Shown here piece by piece: positions 57,630 to 64,000 of a DNA stretch of 64,000 nt (position 1 is its first letter; the number at the start of each line of letters is the position of its first letter). The translations under genes and the position numbers were made by a program. The DNA is from Parcubacteria bacterium C7867-001 (GTDB lineage Bacteria > Patescibacteria > Paceibacteria > UBA9973 > UBA2103). The notes beneath the pieces were generated by a model, which had not been told where the DNA came from, did not search any database, and was given only the letters and a program-made list of their open reading frames with translations. The DNA lies in the NCBI GenBank assembly GCA_001189095.1, contig LFCK01000001.1, positions 124,001-188,000 on the forward strand, written 5' to 3'.

Positions 57630-57881
57630 ATGCTCTCATGTGCTTATTGCGGTCACGAGATCGAAGACCAAAAATTCGACCGCTGTCCGAACTGCAAACG
57701 TCCGGTCAGCTACGCCTCAGTTGCTGCGTCCACCCAAACCTGCTCATGGTGCGGGGGCAAAGGCCACTCCGGTGAGGAGTGCGGAAACGCGATGGAAGGA
57801 GGCAAACGCTCCGTCCCATCAAGCTCAAAATCCGAAGGGTATGGCGAGCCGGCGAACGTGCGGAACTATCCGCTCATCTAG
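57630..57881 (+). CDS. Small protein with zinc ribbon and CCHC zinc knuckle
   Basis: 83 residues. A CxxC...CxxC ribbon (CAYCGHEIE, RCPNCKRP) is followed by CSWCGGKGHSGEEC, an exact C-x2-C-x4-H-x4-C knuckle as in retroviral nucleocapsid proteins. The rest is Ser/Gly-rich. Probably binds RNA or single-stranded DNA. A purine-rich stretch (GAGAGAAAGAG) precedes the ATG. Confidence 0.65.
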   Translation: MLSCAYCGHEIEDQKFDRCPNCKRPVSYASVAASTQTCSWCGGKGHSGEECGNAMEGGKRSVPSSSKSEGYGEPANVRNYPLI

Positions 57882-57903
57882 ATTTAAACTTGTTGATTGC
57901 AGA

Positions 57904-57924
57904 ACGCGCCGCTTTGCGGCGCGT
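57904..57924. terminator. Terminator between the zinc-knuckle gene and topA
   Basis: Perfect 9-bp stem with loop TTT, then CTTTCTTTTA on the + strand. Confidence 0.8.
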
Positions 57925-57931
57925 CTTTCTT

Positions 57932-60322
57932 TTACTTCAGATAGTCAGCTGCTTCGTCTGGCGTCACTGATTCGGGTTCGGTGCCTTCGGGGAGATAGAT
58001 GCGCCGCAAGCCTTTCTTAAGGAAAAGACCCTGCTTTGATTTGTAGAGTGTGAGCATTTTTCCACTCTTTGGGTGCTTGCCGATTTCGCGAATGATGGTG
58101 ACGCCGCGTGGTGGCGCTTTCGGTGTTGCGAATATCTCGATAGCGCGCGCAAGCGTGACGGTATACGGATCGTCCGGCTTCTTAAGCGAGCGGAATTCGG
58201 TTTGATGCACGACAAACGGACCGAAGCGACCGATACCCGCAGTGATGATTTCACCAGTCTCTGGGTGTGGGCCAAGCGCACGCGGAAGGGAAAGGTATTT
58301 GATTGCGTCCTCAAGCGTTATCGACGCGAGATCGGTACCTGGTGGCACAGTCGCGCGCTTCACGTTCGCTTTCGGTTTCTTTGTGCGGGTTTTGCGCGGC
58401 TTCCCGCTCTTGGTGAGAGCTGGTTTCTCTTCAGCTGGCGCTTCAGATTCCGGAAGAATCATCTCGATGTAGGGGCCATAGCGACCGGTTCGTACGAAAA
58501 TTGGATATCCAGATTCAGGATGCATGCCTATTGGCTCGTCACTCTTGAGCTCGGTGCCGTCTTCTTGGCGTGCGCCCTTGCATTCAGGGTAGGTGGTGCA
58601 GCTCATGAATATGCCGCCGCGGCCGAGCTTGAATTCCATAGAAGCGCCGCAGAGCGGACACGGGAATTCCTTTGGCGCTGCACCAAGCGCGGTTGCTTTC
58701 GGAAGCTTGTCGCCCTCGCCGACGGCCTTATGAAAAGGACCATAGAACTCGCGGAGTGTCGGTTCATACTTGCGTTCACCGCGAGCGATTTCATCGAGGT
58801 TGTCTTCCATTTCTGCAGTGAAGGAATCGCTAATGTACTCTGCGAAGTGCTCTTCGAGCCAGCCAGATACCACCATACCGGTAGCGGTCGGCGTGAGCGT
58901 CCGTCCGGTCTTCTCGACGTAGCCGCGGTCTTGAATGGTTTTCATAATGGATGCGTACGTCGATGGGCGTCCGATACCGCGCTTCTCAAGTTCCTTCACG
59001 AGTCCGGCTTCCGTGTAGCGATTCGGTGGTTCGGTTTGCTTTTCTGTTGAGATAAGCGAAATGAGATCGAGCGATTCGCCGATTACGAGCTTCGGAAGTT
59101 CAACATCTTCACCGCGCGCACGTGTATCGAGCGCGAGCCAGCCGGGGAACATGACACGCGAACCGTTCGCGGCGAACAAAGGAATGTCTGCGTCTGCTTT
59201 TGCTTCCACCTTCGTGCGCATCACTTTCGCTGGCGCCATCTGGGACGCGAGTGTGCGAATACGGATGAGTTCGTAGAGATTTTGTTCGTCGCCCGGTGTT
59301 CCTGCGGTTTTCTTCGAGGGGTCGGTTGGACGCACTGCTTCGTGGGCCTCCTGCGCGTTCTTACTCTTTGTTTTATAGGCACGCGCCTGCACGTACTCTT
59401 TGCCAAATTCTTTCTCAACTTCGCCACACATCTTTGCGACCGCTTCCTTTGCGAGGTTCACCGAGTCCGTGCGCATGTACGTAATGTGGCCTGCTTCATA
59501 GAGCTTCTGCGCAGCGCGCATGGTGCGACTTGGCGAGAATCCAAGACGAGTCGACGCAGCCTGCTGAAGAGTCGACGTTGTGAATGGTGGACGAGGATTG
59601 CGTTCTTCAGCGCGTTCAGTCACATCTGCGACCGTCCATGCCGCTTTTGTGCCAAGCTCGACGATTTTGTCGGCCTCTTCCTTGGTTTTTGGCTGTTCGG
59701 CACACGTTGCAGGGAACTGACCTCCCTTTCCCTTAAAGAGAGCGTCCAGAACGAAGTAAATCTCCGGAATGAAGGCTTTTATTTCGCGTTCGCGTTCGGC
59801 AAGAATGCGAAGTGCGGGGGATTGCACGCGACCGGCTGAAAGGCCATAGCGAACCTTTTTCCAGATAAGGCCGGAGAGGTCGTACCCCACGATACGGTCG
59901 AGCACGCGACGGGCTTCCTGCGCTTCGCGCAGGTTTTCATCGATATGGCGGGGATGCTTAATGGCTTCCTGAATTGCCTCCTTGGTGATTTCGTGGAAAA
60001 CCACGCGCTTGGGCTTTTTGAGACCAACCGCTTCCTTTATATGCCACGCAATGGCCTCACCCTCGCGGTCGGGGTCAGTCGCAAGATAGACCTCGTCGGC
60101 CTTTCCGGCTGCAGTCTTGATCTTCGCGATGACGTCGCGCTTGTCTGGAGAGATGACGTATTTCGGCACAAAGCCGCCCTCGATATCGACGGCGTCCTTG
60201 TTACTCTTCGGTAGGTCGCGTACGTGGCCGACCGATGCAAGAACCTCGAATTCTTTTCCGAGATACGCACCAATCGTTCGCGCTTTCGCTGGCGACTCTA
60301 CTATTAATAGTGTTTTGCTCAC
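57932..60322 (-). CDS. topA: DNA topoisomerase I
   Basis: About 796 residues from a GTG at 60322. TOPRIM start (TLLIVESPAKARTIGAYLG), DPDREGEAIAWH, catalytic Tyr in YMRTDSVNL and GIGRPSTYASIM. One four-Cys zinc finger (CPLCGAS ... CTTYPECKG) is followed by at least three Topo C-terminal repeats (GMHPESGYPIFVRTGRYGPY in part; GPHPETGE; GKHPKSGKM). Relaxes negative supercoils. dprA is upstream on the same strand. Confidence 0.96.
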   Translation of the reverse strand: MSKTLLIVESPAKARTIGAYLGKEFEVLASVGHVRDLPKSNKDAVDIEGGFVPKYVISPDKRDVIAKIKTAAGKADEVYLATDPDREGEAIAWHIKEAVGLKKPKRVVFHEITKEAIQEAIKHPRHIDENLREAQEARRVLDRIVGYDLSGLIWKKVRYGLSAGRVQSPALRILAEREREIKAFIPEIYFVLDALFKGKGGQFPATCAEQPKTKEEADKIVELGTKAAWTVADVTERAEERNPRPPFTTSTLQQAASTRLGFSPSRTMRAAQKLYEAGHITYMRTDSVNLAKEAVAKMCGEVEKEFGKEYVQARAYKTKSKNAQEAHEAVRPTDPSKKTAGTPGDEQNLYELIRIRTLASQMAPAKVMRTKVEAKADADIPLFAANGSRVMFPGWLALDTRARGEDVELPKLVIGESLDLISLISTEKQTEPPNRYTEAGLVKELEKRGIGRPSTYASIMKTIQDRGYVEKTGRTLTPTATGMVVSGWLEEHFAEYISDSFTAEMEDNLDEIARGERKYEPTLREFYGPFHKAVGEGDKLPKATALGAAPKEFPCPLCGASMEFKLGRGGIFMSCTTYPECKGARQEDGTELKSDEPIGMHPESGYPIFVRTGRYGPYIEMILPESEAPAEEKPALTKSGKPRKTRTKKPKANVKRATVPPGTDLASITLEDAIKYLSLPRALGPHPETGEIITAGIGRFGPFVVHQTEFRSLKKPDDPYTVTLARAIEIFATPKAPPRGVTIIREIGKHPKSGKMLTLYKSKQGLFLKKGLRRIYLPEGTEPESVTPDEAADYLK

Positions 60323-60330
60323 GAGTTAAG

Positions 60331-60359
60331 GAATAACGCGATACCTTATATATTGTCAA
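60331..60359 (-). promoter_or_regulatory. topA promoter
   Basis: TTGACA (60354-60359), 17-base A/T-rich spacer, TTATTC (60331-60336), 8 bases before the GTG. Confidence 0.6.
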
Positions 60360-60372
60360 CTCGCGCGCTTAT

Positions 60373-60418
60373 CGAAACACGCTCGTTCGAGCTAAGAAGC
60401 TCTCGCTTTTGTGTTTCG
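60373..60418. promoter_or_regulatory. Inverted repeat upstream of topA
   Basis: CGAAACAC/GTGTTTCG outer arms with a partly paired interior (GAGCT-AAG-AAGCT). It lies upstream of the topA -35 and could be a dprA terminator or a supercoil-sensitive cruciform. The other bases between 60419 and 60465 contain a short CCCCAT/ATGGGG hairpin. Confidence 0.4.
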
Positions 60419-60465
60419 TCGCTTGCCTCCCCATAAGAATGGGGACCCCAAAGAAAAGAAATATT

Positions 60466-61317
60466 TTAAGTACGACGCCATGCACCGAATTCTTCTTTCA
60501 AAACACCTTTTAGTTCAAGCATAACGAGTGCGGATAGCGCATCGGATGGAGTAAGTCTCGACGCACGGATGAGTTCGTCTTTTGGCACCGGTTCGTCGAG
60601 GAGTTCGTAGATAATTCTTTCGTTTCCTTCGAGTTTGATGTCAGCACGCGCGCCTTCGGCGCGCGGGTCTATGCCGAGCGCTTCCAAAATGTGCGATGAT
60701 TCCGCAACAAGTCCTGCACCAAGACGAATGAAGAGATTTGCTCCGAATCCATGCGGATCTCCGATGCGGTGCGGAACGCATAAAAGGTCACGATTGTATT
60801 CATGAGCGAGACGCGCCGTAATGAGAGTTCCGGATTTCTCCCCGGCCTCGATAACAAGAATCGCGTCGGCGAGTCCGACCATAATCCGGTTTCGTGAAGG
60901 GAAATCATAGGCTGCTGGCTTGTAGTCTTCGGGATGTTCCGAAAGAAGGAGTCCGTCCGCTTTAAGAATGTCTTTAGCAAGTCCCACATTCGTCCGCGGG
61001 TAAATGGCGGAGTCGCCAAGACCCGAACCGGGAACCGCAATCGTATGAAGCCCAGCTTTGAGTGCAGCCCTGTGCGCTTCCGCATCTGTGCCGAGCGCGA
61101 GCCCCGAGATTATGGAAATCGGGTAACCAGCGAGTCCTGAAATAAGTTTGTGGCATGCCTCACGTCCGTAGCTCGAAAGTGCCCGAGAACCCACAACGGC
61201 AAGGCGTTTCGTTCCAGCTGCGGGCCACACTCCGCGCATCCAGAGTTTCTTTGGTGCTCCCGGAATTTCCGCGAGGCTTTTCGGGTAGCCGGTAGTTCCA
61301 AGCTCGACCGTATCCAT
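60466..61317 (-). CDS. dprA: DNA processing protein DprA
   Basis: About 283 residues from MDTVELGTTGYPKSL (61317). Rossmann-like core: AVVGSRALSSYGREA, SGLALGTDAEAHRAAL, TIAVPGSGL and SGTLITARLA. A C-terminal winged-helix-like part (ELLDEPVPKDELIRASRL). It loads RecA on incoming single strands in transformation, fitting a pilus-bearing cell. CATACT lies 6 bases before the ATG. Confidence 0.93.
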   Translation of the reverse strand: MDTVELGTTGYPKSLAEIPGAPKKLWMRGVWPAAGTKRLAVVGSRALSSYGREACHKLISGLAGYPISIISGLALGTDAEAHRAALKAGLHTIAVPGSGLGDSAIYPRTNVGLAKDILKADGLLLSEHPEDYKPAAYDFPSRNRIMVGLADAILVIEAGEKSGTLITARLAHEYNRDLLCVPHRIGDPHGFGANLFIRLGAGLVAESSHILEALGIDPRAEGARADIKLEGNERIIYELLDEPVPKDELIRASRLTPSDALSALVMLELKGVLKEEFGAWRRT

Positions 61318-61340
61318 AGGAATAGTATGCACCATACAAA

Positions 61341-61365
61341 AAGCGCGCGGCAAAGCCGCGCGCTT
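61341..61365 (-). terminator. Terminator of the 103-residue protein gene
   Basis: Perfect 10-bp stem with loop CAAAG, then TTTTTGTATGG on the minus strand. It lies between this gene and dprA on the same strand. Confidence 0.86.
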
Positions 61366-61369
61366 GTGT

Positions 61370-61681
61370 TCAGTTCGGTTCCAGACCGAGCTTCTTCCGC
61401 GTGATCGGATCCTTGAGGACTCGTTCAGCGAATTTCGGACCCATTTGGATCTTGAGTGTATATTCGGCGATCTCTTCCTTCGTTATCTTGCTGTCGAAAT
61501 CAGAAAGGCCGTAGGCGCCGCTGATCTTTCCCGCAAGAAGCGAAAAGATCTGGTCTTCTTCAGTGAGTGCAGCGAAGCGTTCGTCAGCTTTCCGGCAGAG
61601 CTCCTGAATTTCCTCAGTGCTAAGACGTGGCCCGTCAGGCGCTAAGCCCAACATAAGGCGCGTGGCTTTCTGTCCATCCAT
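61370..61681 (-). CDS. Unknown 103-residue helical protein
   Basis: From MDGQKATRLMLGLAP (61681), SD AGGAGA. Highly helical and charged (STEEIQELCRKADERFAALT). No motif recognised. Own terminator, so not part of the dprA-topA unit. Confidence 0.6.
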   Translation of the reverse strand: MDGQKATRLMLGLAPDGPRLSTEEIQELCRKADERFAALTEEDQIFSLLAGKISGAYGLSDFDSKITKEEIAEYTLKIQMGPKFAERVLKDPITRKKLGLEPN

Positions 61682-61751
61682 GGAACATTCTCCTGTGATT
61701 GCTCTAACGAAAGTATACCAGCCCACTCTTTAAGTTCGGTCAATTTTGGCT

Positions 61752-61757
61752 TATACT
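61752..61757 (+). promoter_or_regulatory. -10 box of serS
   Basis: TATACT ends 9 bases before the ATG at 61767; leader of 2-3 bases at most. Confidence 0.5.
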
Positions 61758-61766
61758 CACGAGAAC

Positions 61767-63035
61767 ATGCTCGATATTCATTTCATCCGCGAGAACGTTG
61801 ATCTCGTGAAGGAGGGCGCGCGCAAGAAGCGGGTGGAGGTCGACGTTGATCGCCTTATCGCGGTCGACGATGAGCGCATCAAGCTCCGCCAAGAGCTCGA
61901 TGAGCGCCGTGCGGAGCAGAATCGCGCAAGCAAGACCATCGCGCTCGCGAAAGACGAAGAAAGGGAAAAGCTTCTTGAGGCAATGCGTCAGCTGAAGAGC
62001 GGCATGGCCGAAATAGAAGAGAAGCACACGAAAGTGATGGAAGAGTGGCAGAAGCTGATGCTCGAAATTCCGAACCTTCCGGATATTTCCGTTCCAGAAG
62101 GCGAAACGGATGCGGACAACAAGGAGGTGAAAGTCTGGGGTGAAATCCCGCAGTTCGCCTTTGCGCCGAAAGATCACATCGAACTCATGACGAAGAACGG
62201 CATGGCAGATTTCGAGCGTGGCGCGAAGGTTGCCGGATTCCGCGGCTACTTCCTCAAAGGCGATGCGGTGCTTCTCTGGAACGCGCTTAACTCGCTCGCG
62301 CTTAAGCACTTCGCGCAAAAAGGATTCGAGCCGATGATCGTTCCGTCGCTTGTTCGTCGCGAATCATTCCTCGGTACTGGTTTCCTTCCGCAGAGCGAAG
62401 AAGATCTTTATAAAACACAGGATGGCGAATATCTCGCCGGTACCGGTGAAGTTGCCACCATGGGCTACTACATGGACGAAACCATTGAAGCGGCGCAGCT
62501 GCCCCTCAAATTCGTTTCGTTCTCGCCATGCTTCCGTCGCGAAGCAGGAAGCCATAGCAAGGACACCAAGGGTCTCATTCGTGTGCATGAATTCTTCAAA
62601 TGGGAGCAGGTCATCCTGTGCGAAGCGTCGCATGCTGAATCGGTGAAGCATCACGAAGAACTCACGCAGAACTCGGAAGAATTCTTGCAGGCGCTCAATC
62701 TCCCCTATCACGTTGTGCTCAACTGTGGGGCGGATCTCGGACTTGGTCAGGTGAAAAAATACGATATCGAGACGTGGATGCCATCGCAAAATACGTATCG
62801 CGAAACGCATTCGTCGTCGTATTTCCATGACTTCCAAACACGTCGTCTCAACACGCGCTATCGCGATGCGGAAGGGAAGCTGCAGTTCGCGCATTCGTTG
62901 AACAACACCGCTGTTGCAATGCCGCGCGTATTCGCAATGATTGTTGAGAATTATCAGCTGGAGGACGGCACTATAAAAGTCCCAGAAATACTCGTTCCTT
63001 ATGCCGGCAAAGAAGTCTTGGGACGTAAAGCGTGA
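61767..63035 (+). CDS. serS: Seryl-tRNA synthetase
   Basis: About 422 residues from MLDIHFIRENVDL (61767). N-terminal long coiled-coil arm (about 30-105), class II motif 2 (CFRREAGSHSKDTKGLIRVH) and a motif 3 region with degenerate-looking NTRYRD in place of the usual NIRYR. Charges tRNA-Ser. Overlaps the ftsQ-like gene by 35 bases. Confidence 0.95.
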   Translation: MLDIHFIRENVDLVKEGARKKRVEVDVDRLIAVDDERIKLRQELDERRAEQNRASKTIALAKDEEREKLLEAMRQLKSGMAEIEEKHTKVMEEWQKLMLEIPNLPDISVPEGETDADNKEVKVWGEIPQFAFAPKDHIELMTKNGMADFERGAKVAGFRGYFLKGDAVLLWNALNSLALKHFAQKGFEPMIVPSLVRRESFLGTGFLPQSEEDLYKTQDGEYLAGTGEVATMGYYMDETIEAAQLPLKFVSFSPCFRREAGSHSKDTKGLIRVHEFFKWEQVILCEASHAESVKHHEELTQNSEEFLQALNLPYHVVLNCGADLGLGQVKKYDIETWMPSQNTYRETHSSSYFHDFQTRRLNTRYRDAEGKLQFAHSLNNTAVAMPRVFAMIVENYQLEDGTIKVPEILVPYAGKEVLGRKA

Positions 63036-63936
63036 GCCAGTAAAAGAGGTCCGACGTACGCGCGGTAATCCGGCACGTCCGGCCACGCGCACGACGCGCG
63101 CAACGGCACGAGCTTCAGCAAAATCCCTCAAAGCCCGACGCTCCTCGGCACGCAATGCAGTTTTTGGTGTCACTGCATGTGCGGTGCTACTTATCGTTGG
63201 GGGCTGCGTTTTTCTTTTATGGCGACCTGAAGTTCGCATACGCGAGGTGACCGCAAACAGCGAGCACGCGTCGAGCATCCAGATGCTTGCGAAGCAGAAG
63301 CTTGGTGGAACGTATGCAAATATCATTCCGAAAAACTCAGTCTTCTTCTATCCCGAGCACGCGCTTCGCGCAGCTATTCTTGACGCATATCCGGACATCG
63401 CTGCGGTTTCCCTCGCACGCTCAGGATTTACGGCGCTTTCCGTAAAAGTAATTCCGCGTGTCGCCGCGTTTTGGTGGTGTGGCATTCCCTCTGCGGCAGC
63501 AGCAGAAGATACGACCTGCTACGAGGCGGATGCTGAAGGTCTCGTTTTTGCACCAGTTGTCGAAGGAGATGTGCTTGCGACCTCGACCGCTATTTCAACG
63601 CTTCGTATTTATGGTGACCTCGCAACCGCTTCGACCTCGAGTGAGTATCCACTACGTGCTCATATGCAGCATGTCGAATCCATTCCAAGCGCGCTGCGTT
63701 TTGTGCGCATCATGAATCAGCTACAAGTGCCGGTGGTTTCGCTCGGACTTCATGACGACGAAGCGGATCTCATCACGCCGACGGGAACGCGTATTACGTA
63801 TGTGCTCGGTCATGAGGAATCCGCGACGGCGCTCGCGCAAGCCGCATTTCCAACACTCAATCTCCTCGATGGTTCGATAGAGTACGTTGATCTACGATTT
63901 CCCGGAAAGGTGTACTTAAAAAGGCGTTCGGAATAA
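63001..63936 (+). CDS. ftsQ: FtsQ/DivIB-like division protein
   Basis: About 311 residues. A very basic cytoplasmic tail of about 50 residues (rich in Arg, Ala, Thr), one membrane helix (about 53-73), then a POTRA-like region (EVRIREVTANSEHASSIQML) and a beta domain with RVAAFWWCG and EYVDLRFPGKVYLKRR. This order fits FtsQ/DivIB, which links early and late division proteins. Assigned by architecture rather than strong motifs. The remaining 63937-64000 shows no complete gene. Confidence 0.72.
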   Translation: MPAKKSWDVKREPVKEVRRTRGNPARPATRTTRATARASAKSLKARRSSARNAVFGVTACAVLLIVGGCVFLLWRPEVRIREVTANSEHASSIQMLAKQKLGGTYANIIPKNSVFFYPEHALRAAILDAYPDIAAVSLARSGFTALSVKVIPRVAAFWWCGIPSAAAAEDTTCYEADAEGLVFAPVVEGDVLATSTAISTLRIYGDLATASTSSEYPLRAHMQHVESIPSALRFVRIMNQLQVPVVSLGLHDDEADLITPTGTRITYVLGHEESATALAQAAFPTLNLLDGSIEYVDLRFPGKVYLKRRSE

Positions 63937-64000
63937 AGAAAAAGAAAGCAGCAACGCATTCTAGGGCGCACGAAATTCATAGTCGCGTCTTTTCGAAAAA

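Noticed and set aside
58073..59050. Open frame of 325 codons antisense to topA
   Set aside because: Shadow of topA; composition rather than function explains it.
1..64000. CRISPR array, insertion sequence or prophage
   Set aside because: No regularly spaced repeats, transposase, integrase or phage structural genes were found.

Overview
The gene set and layout suggest a small-genome bacterium of the Candidate Phyla Radiation (Patescibacteria), most likely Parcubacteria, close to Kaiserbacteria-type lineages. This is an inference from several features: a minimal type IV pilus operon, a family of two-helix pilins like those of type IV secretion, a short IF-2, a four-domain S1, very little biosynthesis, and many small proteins with no recognisable family. 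No phage, insertion sequence or CRISPR array was seen.

Layout. 1-4.4 kb: end of a class I ribonucleotide reductase beta gene, a GcrA-like small protein, and an OmpR/histidine kinase pair. 4.4-13 kb: one leftward pilus operon (pilB, pilC, four minor-pilin-like genes and a major pilin); two of its products carry the same beta domain inserted inside another domain. 13-19 kb: ATP-grasp ligase, PurF, an unknown 588-residue protein, thioredoxin reductase and a nucleoside deoxyribosyltransferase-like enzyme. 19-23 kb: ftsZ, ftsA, ybeY and rpsU, with an SD-led 8-codon leader ORF between ftsA and ftsZ. 23-31 kb: HisRS-like protein, lepB, pth, hydrolase, rpsA, a candidate 200-nt RNA and several lone small genes. 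31-36 kb: MBL-like protein, gyrA and a candidate structured RNA of about 540 nt with a near-consensus promoter. 36-41.8 kb: methyltransferase, solute-binding protein, a run of pilin paralogues and a stomatin-family pair. 41.8-51 kb: tRNA genes, rbfA-infB, a cysteine desulfurase-like gene, a ClpB/ClpC-type chaperone, rpmG, tRNA-Trp with a repeat-containing structured tail, and a pilin fused to a peptidase-like domain. 51-64 kb: miaA, peroxiredoxin, OPRT-like, DapB-like, parB, relA/spoT, topA-dprA, serS and an ftsQ-like gene.

How it works together. Translation, division, chromosome and DNA-uptake functions are complete enough to recognise. The pilus operon, dprA and the pilin family together suggest surface attachment and DNA acquisition. 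Peroxiredoxin and thioredoxin reductase form a plausible peroxide defence pair.

Two expression styles are visible. Many housekeeping genes have a -10 box 6-10 bases before the start codon and no Shine-Dalgarno (SD) sequence, so they look leaderless. Small unrecognised genes standing alone between them usually have a strong SD, often a TTGACA promoter 16-17 bases from its -10, and their own terminator. Reading-frame choices below use these signals.
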